From Psoroptes ovis (Eukaryota > Arthropoda > Arachnida > Sarcoptiformes > Psoroptidae): DNA of 64,000 nt. Of the stretch, positions 24,025 to 36,400 are shown one piece after another. Position numbers and translations under genes: made by a program. A model generated the notes under the pieces. That model ran no database searches and was not told the origin of the DNA. It saw only the letters and a list, made by a program, of their open reading frames with translations. The DNA lies in NCBI GenBank assembly GCA_002943765.1, contig PQWQ01000006.1, positions 682,001 through 746,000 of the forward strand, given 5' to 3'. How positions within the stretch are numbered: the first letter of the stretch is position 1; the number at the start of each line of letters is the position of its first letter.

Positions 24025-24930
24025 TTAACAAATTAATTGAATCAGATAATAAAATTTTAAAATATCATAAGCTTCTGGGCGGGTATTCGGATCGATTGAT
24101 TTGCATTTTTGATGGATGAAATTGAATAATTTTTCTTGAAATTTTCTGCAAAATTTTTCATTGTCATTTAGATTATCAACATTTTCGGTGAGAATCCAAT
24201 GACAAATATCGGGTATTTTCCATGTGTCTATTTTGTGGTCATACAATTGATCATTTATTAAGGTAAATCTTTGTTCGGGTGCATTGAATTCGCCAAATAT
24301 TGGTCTTTTTCCACATTTAATTTTTTTGTTGCCATCCACTAAGGGTAATGCATCAAGATCATTCAATACAATCAAACGTTCATCATTGGTGATTAAATAT
24401 TGTGATAATGTTTTTTGTAAATCATTAGAATCACACATAACCATGGAATTTCTATGTAAATAATTCAATATTTCAACATATTTGTAGCAATAATTGAAAC
24501 GCTGTCTGAAATTTAATTTCTTTGAATGCAAATTATTTAAATTACCATTAGGATGATATTCAGTAAATATTGAATTACCACATTTTCCATAAAATTCAAT
24601 GATATATTCATGGTTATTCTTTAATTTGAATATATTTTCAATATTTTTATCGAAATCTTCTTTGAACTCGTTATTGGCTAATGTTGACATAACCATCAAA
24701 TGATGATTCCATTCAACTAACCATATATTTTTTACAGTGCCTCTTGTAAGTAAGCGTATCGGTTTCATGTATTTTACATCAGAACAATCAAGAAATTTAT
24801 AACAGTAATTGGATAATTCGAAATGTCCATCATAACATTTTGAATGAAAATGAGATATAAAATATTCAAAATACAAAGAAATAATAATCAAATTGACAAT
24901 ATAAGCAAACATGGAATATTTTAATGCCAT
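24025..24930 (-). CDS. POMK: Protein O-mannose kinase (POMK/SgK196)
   Basis: A single exon of 301 aa. A signal-anchor helix at about residues 8-25 (AYIVNLIIISLYFEYF) makes it type II, with the kinase fold in the ER/Golgi lumen. Luminal cysteines and family motifs: CYDGHFELSNYCYKF, TRGTVKNIWLVEW, TEYHPNGNLNNL, VMCDSNDLQKTLSQYL, VLNDLDALPLV, FGEFNAPEQR and IDTWKIPDICHWIL. POMK phosphorylates C6 of the core-M3 O-mannose on alpha-dystroglycan, which allows laminin-binding glycan extension; it is an atypical kinase without the normal VAIK lysine. The mite-like copy is shorter than human (350 aa), mainly at the N-terminus. Its AATAAA (24016-24011) lies 9 nt after the stop, so the mRNA 3' end should fall over the antisense of the tRNA gene. 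SNRPG ends only 54 bp upstream. Confidence 0.92.
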   Translation of the reverse strand: MALKYSMFAYIVNLIIISLYFEYFISHFHSKCYDGHFELSNYCYKFLDCSDVKYMKPIRLLTRGTVKNIWLVEWNHHLMVMSTLANNEFKEDFDKNIENIFKLKNNHEYIIEFYGKCGNSIFTEYHPNGNLNNLHSKKLNFRQRFNYCYKYVEILNYLHRNSMVMCDSNDLQKTLSQYLITNDERLIVLNDLDALPLVDGNKKIKCGKRPIFGEFNAPEQRFTLINDQLYDHKIDTWKIPDICHWILTENVDNLNDNEKFCRKFQEKLFNFIHQKCKSIDPNTRPEAYDILKFYYLIQLIC

Positions 24931-24984
24931 ATCAGTGTTAGTGTCTGAGAAAAATTTACAAATTCATATCAAATTATAATTTTT
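24931..24984 (-). promoter_or_regulatory. 54-bp SNRPG-POMK intercistronic gap with splice-acceptor-like sequence
   Basis: On the minus strand the gap reads with AAATTTTTCTCAG about 15 nt before the POMK ATG, a good polypyrimidine/CAG acceptor. No AATAAA for SNRPG occurs in the gap. This would fit a 5' UTR intron of POMK starting upstream, within or before SNRPG, or processing of a shared transcript. It could also be chance in T-rich sequence. Confidence 0.4.
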
Positions 24985-25287
24985 TCAGATACGATCTAAT
25001 GATTCAAGCAATACCACAGCATTGCCACGAATGACAACCATACCTATCGGTATTTGTTGATTACGTTTATTTATTTCAACAGCTTCATCAATCACAAGAT
25101 TCATGAATGGATCGAAACCACGTAAAATGCCGGTCACTTGTCGATTGGCATTTAATTTCACTAGAATGGGATAAAAAATGGGAACAAATGTTAAAAATTA
25201 ACATCAATCAATCATAATCAAAATTAACATACACGACAAACGTTTGTCCATATATTTTTTCAATTCTGGTGGATGTGCTTTACTCAT
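24985..25287 (-). CDS. SNRPG: Small nuclear ribonucleoprotein G (SmG)
   Basis: Two exons (25287-25233 and 25160-24985) give 76 aa, the same length as human SmG. It starts MSKAHPPELKKYMDKRLS; Sm1 contains GILRGFDPFMNLVIDEA and Sm2 IGMVVIRGNAVVLLE. The exon junction falls after the first base of the Leu codon (TCGT|GTATGTT to TTCTAG|TGAAA). SmG is one of seven Sm proteins forming the ring on U1, U2, U4 and U5 snRNAs. It shares a 1.0-kb divergent region with PDS5 and is followed at 54 bp by POMK on the same strand. Confidence 0.97.
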
Positions 25288-26321
25288 AATTATCAAACAG
25301 TTGAAATAAATCAAGAAAATTGAAAATTTTTGTCACTTTTAAAATTTCATTAAAAAAAAATTTCAAATCAACAAAAATAAAAAGAATGCGAGGTTTTCAA
25401 TTGCAAAAATTAAGTGATCGATTCATAGAGGACGTCTTCGAATAAAAAATGGCAGCAAAAAAAGTGAAGTGAGCACAAATAATTCGAATTCGAATTTCGC
25501 CGAGTTTTTTTAGTTGAATTTTCAAAAATTGAAAAATACTCGGAAATCTGGTATCGTGAATCAATGGCTTGAACCAAAACAAATAATTTTTATCTTGAAA
25601 ATTAAAGATTAATCAAAATTTTAAGCGAAAAATCAACAAAATTAGAAATAATAAATAGAAATTTTCGATACAAGTAACGCACTCTGCCGTCGAGAAAAAA
25701 ATTGCAACGTTTTTTTTTTTATTAGTTTTTTTTATTTATTTTGCTCTTCAAAACGTTTTCGGCAAATTGTAATGTTTGCACACATAAAAATAAGCGGCAG
25801 AGTGATCAACAACAGCTACGACTACGACATCAGCAGTAGCATTAAACAATGCAAAGTCACTACTTTAATTCCATTTTTTTTGAGCGCGCTTCAACAACTT
25901 AATAGCGCCTCATAGCGGATATTAAAATAAAACGACATCTTTTTTATTATTTTTTCCATTTTTTGTTAAATGTTTCATTTTTGGTCTAATTTATTCCAAA
26001 AATTGATTTAAATTGAAATCAAATAGCAACTCATTCATAAACGAAAATTTTATTTTCCAATTGTTTATTTCAAGAATAACAAAGAAAACAATCATTTTCA
26101 ATTTTGTTATGCAACAACAAAAAAATGATGAATTATTGAGTTCAACCAAATTTTTACTGAAAAATTATCACATTCATATGGATCAATTTTTTAGCTTTTT
26201 ATGAATTTTAACGTGCTTTTTTCGCAATTTAAAATATATTCTATTCAATCCTAGAAATCGTATTCTTCAATTTGAAATTTTTATTTTTTAAAAACAATTT
26301 TAAACACTTAACAATTGCAAC
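25288..26321. promoter_or_regulatory. Divergent promoter region SNRPG / PDS5
   Basis: 1.0 kb with several CpG-containing pockets unlike the surrounding AT-rich DNA. It includes a 10-bp inverted repeat (CACTCTGCCG at 25680-25689 and CGGCAGAGTG at 25795-25804) and AATAGCGCCTCATAGCGG near 25901. No coding segment is supported; the 25397-25582 frame is antisense promoter noise. Confidence 0.5.
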
Positions 26322-29300
26322 ATGTCAACGTTACGTAGTTCGGATATAAAATATCCACATGGTTGTCGTGAAATTAATGAAGAATTGGCTACAGATGATC
26401 TCATACGAAGGTAATTAAGTGCTTGTTGGCCTAATTTTTTTGTTTGATTTAGATTCAGACTAAAACAATCTTTTCCATTATTTAATGTGTGATAATTATG
26501 ATTTCGTTCTGTTTTGGAAAATCAAATTTGATCATTCAAATTTATTCATTAATTAAATGGCGCCATCTCTCATTCTGTTATTCTTATCTGAATTTGATTT
26601 CAAATTTTTAATTTCGGTGGTCTAATTTAAATTCAAATTAACAGGCTCAAAGATATTGCTATGGCATTTCAACAAATGTCTCAAGAAGAGAATAATAAAA
26701 ATTACATTCCATTGGCATTGTATTTAGGTAATATATCATTGGTGTATTGTTGTTCATGTTTTAATCTTTTTTTACTTTGAATTAGCTACTGATTTTTTTC
26801 TTGAACATCCATCGCGTGATGTACGTTTGTTGGTTGCATGTTCGATAGCCGATGTGTTTCGTGTATTTGCACCCAATGCACCTTACGACCGTGCTGATAT
26901 AATCAAGCGAATATTTCTATTTTTCATTCAACAATTGAAAGGATTGCAAGATCCTAAAGATGCAACATTCAAGCGCTATTTTTATTTGCTAGAAAATCTT
27001 GCATGGGTCAAATCATTTAATATTTGTATTGAATTAGAAGATTCTCAACAGATTTTTTGTGAATTATTTTCTTTAATGTTTAAGGTAGATTTTCATCTGT
27101 TATTATTTTTAAAATCAAAATTAAATATCTGTATATCAATTCCAAATAGATTGTGAATGAAAATCATAGTGAAAAAGTCAAAAACTTTATGCTTGATGTG
27201 CTAAAACCGTTGATAACAGAATCGGATACAGTGTCGACAAAATTATTGCAGATAATATTGATGCAAATAATTGATCCTAAAAAAACGGCTAACAAACAAG
27301 CATATTGGCTGGCATCACAAATTCTAGATAAGACTAATGATACATTAGAACCATACATAACGTCCTTTTTTACAAAGGCTTTGACCCGTGGTGTTAATGA
27401 GAATGGTGATGTATCCGATGAAGAAAATGCAGATGAAGAAATGCAAGAATTGAAACAAAAATTCAGAAAGAATAAAACAAATTCAAATCCGATTGAAGTA
27501 TCACAAATTTGTGATCTAATATATGAATTGAATCAAATTTGTCCAAAAATAGTTCGCAGTTTATTACCAAGCATTGAATTCAAATTGAAAACAAATGAGG
27601 AAAAAGAACGGTGTGAATATACAAAATTATTGGCACGTTTATTTTCAGATCGTAATTCCGATCTTGCACAAAGTTATCCTGAAGCTTGGAAACAATTTCT
27701 GGGTCGATTTCGAGATATTAGTGTTTCGGTTCGCGTCAGATGTTGTCAATATTCGATGCATTTTCTTATAAATCATGAATCATTGAGACAAGATATTACT
27801 GAACAATTAAGACAACGGCAACATGATGCTGATGAGAATGTTCGATATGAAGTTGTAATGGCCATCGTTAGTGCGGGTAAAAAAGGCATCGAAAATATCA
27901 ACAATGATTTGTTAGGCTTTGTTAAAGAACGAACACTGGATAAGAAATTCAAAATACGTCGCGAAGCATTATTAGGAATGGCACAATTATATAAACAATA
28001 TAATTATCATCTGTCAACATCAGCGGCAACAAGCATAACCGATGCAGAATCAGCAGAAAATGCACAAACATCATTACAGTTGTTGAGTTGGATAAAAAAT
28101 AAATGCATGCATAATTATTACCAATCACATTTAGAAGATAAATTATTGGTTGAGCGTATTGTTCATACATGTTTGGTACCTTTTTCTTTGAATCTCCCGC
28201 AACGGATGAAAGCATTGTATATGTTTTATTGTTCGATCGATACACGTGCTTCACGTGCCTTTAATGAATTGTTACGACAGCAGCAAACAGTTCGCAGGCA
28301 AATGAAAGATGTAATAGATATTATTTGTCGCACAGAAAAAATCGAAGACAAAGAATTAATTCTTAAACAAAAAGTAGCATTAGTAGCTAAAAATTTGACC
28401 GAACCAGTCAAAGCTGAAGAATATATAAATAAATTGTGTCAAAATCTCGAAACAAATGCAACAGCAAAACAGCACATGAATATCATAGTAACATCTGCAT
28501 CATTCATTCAACTAACTGAAGATGGAAAATATGTACCTCCTGCGTCGTCGGCAACAATCGAAAATTCCGTCCGTGAAATCCTTAAATCACTTGGTTTTCC
28601 TGTTCAAACGAATTCATTCTACATGATCATTAAACAATTGATGGAACGTATTGCACCAATCATGATTGATCATCAAGGATTATTGATGATATTTAATTAC
28701 GTATCTGATTCATTGCTCGGTGATGGTGAATTAGACAGTCAAATGGGATTAAGTAATTCTGCTGTGCGTGGACTACAATTAATTGAAATACTATCAGTAG
28801 TTTTTCCGGCATTATTTTACGGACGTGATATATTTAATTCATATTTATTGCCATTTTTATGGCATTCTGGCAGTAATCCTGAAGTTGCTGAAACGGTTTT
28901 ACAAATATTGACCAACATCGGTCCTACTGCATTCTCAGATTCTGAAACAATGGAAATTAATACAATAATACCATGGTGGGCTGAAAGTGAATCTTTTGTC
29001 ACACGATTAATTGATAGATTTATATTGAATGCATCGACAACTAAACAAGCTAAATATGCCATCAAATGTTTAAATGCAATAATTTTGGATGAAAATGAAA
29101 AAATCAAAGTCTACGGTGATATTATTGATAAAATTAAAGAAGCAGGTCTATCGCTAGAAACGACACCATATTTTCGATTTCATTTAGTGGCATTGGGTAT
29201 GATCGCCATAAATGGTGGTTATCTATTTTTCCCAAAAATGTTGCGATCGATTGTCCAGAAATTCATTGTACAAGGGTTATTGTTGAAAGATATTCGTACA

Positions 29301-31430
29301 GAATTGGAAATTGAAACATTACAAAAATTGGAGAATGAAAAAGATCACAAAAATGATTTAACAAAAATTTATGAATTTTTAAGTGATGAAGTCAAAGCAA
29401 AACACGAAGGCATTAAATTATTAGTACGTTGGATATTTGGCTTGAAATTGAATTCAATATTAGTAATTCAAGAGAATCAAAATGAAGCAAATGCAACATA
29501 TCAAAAAGCAGCATCAAATGCATTTCAATTATTGAAAACAATAATCAAGACAAACGGAGATTTAAATGAAAATGATCGCGGTGGTACAGTATTAGAAAAA
29601 TCATTTCTAAAATTATCAGCAGCATTGGCAATGATTAAAATAGCATCAAATGATGCATTATCATCAGTCGGTTCGAATAATGAATTTGTTTTTCAAAAAT
29701 CTTCACCAACATTAGACATAATGTCTGTACCACAATGTCAATGTTTAGCGACTGTATTACTAGATCCAAATGAATTTGTTCGAGAAAGATTCTTAAACAA
29801 ATTAAACAAAAGTTTAATGTCATTGAATTTAGGGCTAGAATTTTTAGCATTTTTCTCATTAGGTGGCTTGTTTGAAAGTACTAATATATTCAGAAATAAA
29901 TTGAAAACATCATTACATGTGAATATTGTTAAACGGCGTGATATTGTCAAATCACGCTTAACACCAAATTTGAAAAGCGTTGTACCAGAATGCGTCATGC
30001 CTTATGTAATACATTTATTAGCAAATATGCCATTCTACACTCAATTTGATGATATTGAACAATTACAAAAGATTAAAGGTTTGTGCTATATATTTTCAGC
30101 TGTTGTTTCATTAACTAATTAATTTATTCATTAAACAGAATGTCTTTGGTTTATATTAGAGCCATTAGTTGTTAAAAATGAATTATATTCATTTTCATTC
30201 TTCAAAAAAACATTCGAAAATATTAAACAATGTGTTGATCGTGTTACATCATCACAATTAAAACATTCAAATAATGATCCAAATGTTGCTAAATTGGCAA
30301 CAATGGTAAATCATAAGATTTATGCTATCACTGATTTGGCGATGGGTTTGGTAATTTGTAAAACACAAAATTTTTTGCTCAAAGAATTTCCTGTACAACC
30401 AAGTTTACCTGGCAAATATTTTACACCTTCATCTAATGCATCTGATAATATAAATAAAAATTACTTACCACATGAAATGCAGTTCCAGCCACCAAAACGC
30501 TGTGGTTTAGAAATTGAAATGTTGGGACGGCAATCATCACAAAAATCACATAATCAAGTAATTGATAATTTTTCTATCATTCCTAATTAATTTATTAACA
30601 TTTAAAATTTTGTTTCTAGTCACATACTGCTAATAGAAAAAAATATACTAGAAGAAGCCAAATACAACAGCAGCACCAGCAATCATTAAATAATGACAAT
30701 CTTATTGATGACTCAAGCTTAGTCGATCAGAACGAAAATTCTAATAATTCACTGATGCATCAACATACATTGAGAACTAGAAAACAACAAATAACATTGT
30801 CAGATAATGAAAACGATTCGAATCAATCACTTCCATCTACAAGTACCAATAATTTGATTAATAATGATGCTAACGAAATAATCGTTGAAACTAATAACAA
30901 TGATCAAAAAGATCAAGCAACCAATAATGAAAAGTCTGAATATGATTTTGATGATGATAATAATCAAGCATCGAATATTGCTGAAACGAACGAGCCTGCC
31001 AATAATAATTGTGGTCAAAAACGTGGACGCGGTAGACCTCCAACTAAATCGCTGCAGCAACAACAATCATCTGTATCTACTGTGAAAAACGATGATGTAA
31101 ATCAAGCATCATCACCATCGAATCGTGAAGGGTCACCACCGAGAAAATCTGCTCGAATTTCATCTCAAAAGTAACTAAAATTGATTTTGTTCTTAAATAT
31201 TGATTCAAGTTTTTTTATTTAATAGATCACCTCGTCGTTCACCATCACCTGAATTGACTACTGAATCTTCATCTACAACTGCATCGATTGTTCCTACCAC
31301 ACCGGCAATCGCAACGAAATCGGCTGGTCGTCCTGTGATTGCACCTTTAGCTACATCGACACCAATACCATCAACGACAGCGCGACAACCATTGACACGT
31401 ACAAGTGAACGTTTAGCGAGTAAAAAATAA
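26322..31430 (+). CDS. PDS5: Sister-chromatid cohesion protein PDS5
   Basis: Seven exons (26322-26410, 26645-26727, 26786-27084, 27150-30078, 30139-30557, 30620-31170, 31226-31430) give 1524 aa; human PDS5B is about 1447. It opens MSTLRSSDIKYPHGCREINEE and continues with HEAT-repeat helices, including LRLLVACSIADVFRVFAPNAPY-type and QAYWLASQIL motifs and SYPEAWKQFLGRFRD...VRVRCCQYSMHFL. The C-terminal exons are Ser/Asn/Gln-rich and basic, with an AT-hook-like GRGRPPTKS and SPPRKSARI, as in PDS5B tails. PDS5 binds the cohesin kleisin and controls cohesin release with WAPL and acetylation. Exon 4 alone is 2.9 kb. AATAAA lies at 31441-31446. Exon 3 starts at the acceptor GAATTAG. Confidence 0.96.
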
Positions 31431-33421
31431 GACTCAACAAAATAAAGTCACTTATCATTTAATATATTTCATTTTTTCTTTGAAATTATCATATTCTTCA
31501 TTATACCTCCTCTTCATCGATGATTTATATCATTTATTAATATTTTTCATTGCATATTGAATTTCTTTTTTATTCGTTTGAAAAACACGAGACAGTTGAA
31601 AAAATTTTAATTTGTGGCCAATCTATCAATTTACTATTGAAACTATTGGAATAATCATCAATTATTGATCACTACAAAAAAACTGATATTTTAATATACA
31701 AATAAATGAATCAATGAACACATGAAAGAAATTTTGATAGAAGTTTTTATTATTCAGCTTCAAGTTGAAATTATTCAATAATTTTTTTTTGAAAAATCTA
31801 AAATTTACCAAATAGCGCCATCTATCGCCGAAAATAGCAAATAACCTATCCTGCTACTACTTCTTCCCTCATCACTAACATTGACCAATACTACCACCAC
31901 TAGTAATTTTTTGTTTAGTAATTTTTTTTTTTTTTTTGATTTATTGATTGTTCATTCACCATTTTTTGTTAATTAATATTTTTTCAGCAGAAACAAACAA
32001 ATGATTGAATGGATTATCAATGAAAGACAGAGCCATACACACATACTTAATTGTTTACAATTGTTTATTGGTTAAAAACAAAGAAAAAAATCTGAATAAT
32101 TTTCTCTCTGACTAAAATTTCAAAATTCATTTGATTTTAAACCATGATTTTTCATCATAAAACCATTTTGCGCATGTAATCGCTGTTAAAATATTTGGCG
32201 GTAAACAGAAGAAATTTTAAATGAAAAAACTCGAATTTTTTCACAAATATCCATTGAATTCGAATTTACAAACCAGCCAATTGAAGATATTAATATTAAA
32301 AAAAAATAAATCGAAAATAACAGCCAATCTTTCCAATTTTATGTTCTGTTTCTGTTCGTTTTTTTTTTTGTTTGCACACAACCATTAGTGGATTTTCGTT
32401 TTCATTCATACAGTCCAACATTGATCATCATCATACACATTCGAAGTTCAGCAAGTTCAGTATATATATGAGTTGTTTTGTGATTGTTGTTGTTCACCCA
32501 TACAAACACCAAGCACATGCATACCACCAACAACATACATATATCGATCAAAGTGAAAAGAGCAAAATACATTTTCACTGTGAATAAATGAATTTGTGTA
32601 TATAAATGTGAACATGTCATGACCGACACCACTATACCGTCAGCCGAGTGGTGGTATGGTGTAGGAAACTAAAACCTCTGATCTAAAATAAATGAAAAAA
32701 AATCAAACAGAAAAAAATGAATTTAAAGCTCTGGTGCTGCTGTTTATTATTATTGTGATTCTTGGATTCATTTATTCTCTTATTCATTCATTGTATGTGT
32801 GTATTTTGGCCTAAACACCGTCCTTATTCAATGATATAAACATTATTCTCGTGTTTTTTCAATATTCATCTAATACATTTCATCCAAAAAATCCAAAAAT
32901 ATTAATATTTCTATTTATTATCATCAATTTCAAAATTTCTGGCTCAATTCACCGTCGTGGTGTTGAACAGCTTCGTTGATTCGTATTTGGGTAACATTTT
33001 CCCTTTATTCAAAGCATTCATATACCGTTTAATATTATTATTGTTATTATTTTCAAATTTCGATCGATTTTGATAATGAAAATTTAGTGGAAAAAAATCG
33101 ACGAAATTTTGTATTATTATTGTAAAATGTACCAGAAAACCTAGAAATTATGGTATAGCCTGCCGCGATTCAAATTCATTTATTCATTCACATTCATTTC
33201 AGAAAATTTTATTCTCGTTAAGTGAATAAAAAAATATTTTGGTCAAAATATCGTGAAAATCATTTGACTGACTGCAAATGACTCATCAAATGCAAAGAAG
33301 AATTTAAATGGTGAAAATTAATATTGGAAACCTTCAGATTATTATTATTTTGAATCCTATGGCCAGCTCTATGAATATTCTTTTTTGAGCAAAAAATTCG
33401 AACAAAAACGATTTGAACGAA
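31431..33421. other. Intergenic region upstream of the DCC-type receptor
   Basis: About 2 kb. It contains the PDS5 poly(A) signal (31441-31446), an AGCGCCATCT element (31814-31823), poly(T) tracts and a short imperfect hairpin near 32625-32672. No coding exon is recognised. The receptor promoter and 5' UTR are expected in its right half. Confidence 0.55.
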
Positions 33422-36400
33422 ATGTCATCCATAAAACAATCGATTGATTTAAATTTTCGTACAAGAAGAAGAAAATTGATTAGAATTCTGAATTGTCATA
33501 ATCATACTCATAGAAATGATAATCATTGTTTAATGACCAACAACAACTCTACCAACACCAAAATGTCATCACATAAATTATCATCATCATCATTCATCAT
33601 TTTCATCATTAAAATCATATTACAATTAAATATAATAATATATTTAAATCATCATCAAATAATAGCACAATCATTGTCTTCATTATCGCCATCATCATCA
33701 TCATTATTATCATCATTCAATGATGGTCATTCATCATGTAAGTTTTTTCATTATTTTATTTTATTTCATTTTTCATTTTACTTCTGTACAATATTGAACA
33801 ATCAAAATTTTATTCATTTTCCCCATTTCATAATAATAATAATGAAAAATGAACATAATAATTTTCAGTAGTCAACTTCTGAATCAATTGCCATATTGTC
33901 ATTTATGCAATATGTAATATTATTGATGATATGACAAATGTCATTAGTTTTTTTCCAAAACATAAACTTGGTTTTTTTCTAAGTCTTCTTGTTTGAAATC
34001 CTTGTAATACTTGAGTTTTCTCCGTTTGCTTATTCAGCAAAAATTAAGGTTAAAACCGTTCTTGTGTTGACAACATTAACAACAACAACGGCACCATTAG
34101 AAACATGTTTGATTTTTGAAGAGATAATTCTGAATTTTCTGTATTTTGAATTTTTCAAGAATAAATTCTCTATTCAAATGAACATGTGAAATTTGCATAC
34201 ATATATGAAAATGTATTTAAATTGCTCAGAATCTTAAACTTTGAAATATTCTTGATTAGAATTTGTTTTCTATTTTTTCAAAATTTCACGCAACACAAAG
34301 ATTCTCAGATAGATTCTTCATTAAATATTTTTCATTCAATCATTAGTAAAGTAAACACCACTGACATTGTTATCAAGAAATTTATTTCATTTTTCATTTT
34401 TAGTGTTTGAAATCGAAATCTTATCTTTTGAAGATTCTGTTCTTCAAAAAGGCTTCAAATGATGATATATCATCATCAGATGAGCTTTACATTGATATTG
34501 TTTTGATAATTTTTTCAATATTTTTATATTATAAATTGTCATATTTAATATTTTTTGTTTTCTTTGGCCAAAATTCTGGCTTTTGGAAATGAAAATACAA
34601 GAACTGAATGAAAGAAATGAGAATTACGAATTTTCATTTACAGAATCATGTCATTTAAACATTATTTAATGTGAATGTGATTTAATTTACAAATATAAAT
34701 GTGTGTGTCTATGTCTGTATCTGAATGTTTCACATGAACTATTATCATTATTATTTGTATGTATTTGTATTTTTATCATTAACAAAAGTGATCCATTTTC
34801 ATTAGAAGAAATGATAATAATATGGTGATGATGATTGTAATAGAAATAGAAACAGTCATAACACAACAACAACAGCAAAAACAATGGTACATATTACAAA
34901 TAAATGTATGAGAAATTAAGAAATTAAAACAAATGAGTTATGAATGTGATTAGTTTTGTTTCATTGTATTAGATTCATATTGTATTCATTACATTGATTC
35001 ATTGTGCAATATATTGATTCATTTTTACATGTTTTGAATTTTCTTTACATAAAAATTTAGTTTTTGTAAAATTTTTTATTCGTTTGTTTGTTTGTGTATT
35101 TGTTTGCTTTCAACATAATTTTTCGCATTTCGATTATTGATGACACATCTAATAATGATACAAATCAAACTTAATCTCGTAGAAATTCAAGTATATCTTA
35201 AGATCTCGAAAATGTTTTGAGGAAAAAGGGCAAAGAATTCAAAAGAAATTCAGATTCTTCGAATTCTTTTAGTAATTTTCCTATGAGTATTACAGTTTTT
35301 CTGCCAATATTCGAGAATTGAAATAATTTCTTTTCTCAAGAATAATCATGATTCATTATTTGTTTATCGAAATGATGTATTTTCAATTATTAAATGTGTT
35401 TATTATCATCTTAAATGTCATAATTATTCATGAAATAACTATCATAATAATCATTTCACAAAAAAAATATTAATAATTAGCTTTAAGGCATTGGTAATCA
35501 TCATCATTTATTTTTTAAGCCGCTGTTTCTTTGGGTGTAGCAATTGTTTTTCGCACTTGAAATCAATTAAAACAATCGAGAAAACAATAACTGCAATAAA
35601 CAATTGAATAAACATGATTTGACATTTGTTTTCAATATTCTGTTTTTTCTATGCTCGAAAATTATATGAGATATATTTTTGTATTCATTCATTTTCATAT
35701 GTATTTTCGTCAGTTTAGAAAAAGATTGTGATTTGAAATTTTGATAATAACAGAAACAGATGCTAATTTGTTTCGCCAATTATTATCTCGTATATTCCAT
35801 CAACATTTGTATTTGGCCACGGGTAAATTTATTGAATTTTAGCTCGTTGAAATTCTCAGAAAAAATCTGGAATTAATTATCTCGGAATTTCTCATTTGTT
35901 TGTTTCCGATGTGAATTTTTGTTCTGTTTTATTATTTTTCTGAATTTTTGTTCTGTTTTATTATTTTTCTGAATTTTTGAATTACACAGATATTCTCAAC
36001 ACGATAAAATCACGTATCCTTCACCAAAAACAACAAAAAAAAAAAAAAAAAAAAAATGATGATTCACATGAAAATATTTTCAACATATTCATTCCAATGA
36101 AAATGATTATCGTTGTTTATTCTTCAAATGTGAATTTATATGAAAATTAAAAATTTATATAAATTACAATTGAACAAGCATTTTGAGCATTAAGCTTCAT
36201 ATGATATTCAATTCCTAATCATAATTTGAATATTTGAATTTTTTTAGAAGAATTTTCAAGCAAAATTTCCACGAATTTTAGCCAAATCTAAACAAGATTT
36301 GCTCAGAATCTCGTATTCCAACGAAATGTGTCATGTTTTTATTTGGTTTGTTCAAGCAATTATTCTGCTTATTTTTCATCCGTGATTATAATAATGCAAA

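Noticed and set aside
27153..27164. Independent gene start at the long PDS5 frame
   Set aside because: The apparent start is internal. Upstream exons 1-3 join in phase and encode conserved PDS5 sequence.
34038..34140. Phase-compatible coding-like segment after TTATTCAG in the receptor intron
   Set aside because: No convincing donor, Thr-rich chance composition and no similarity to Ig or FN3 folds.
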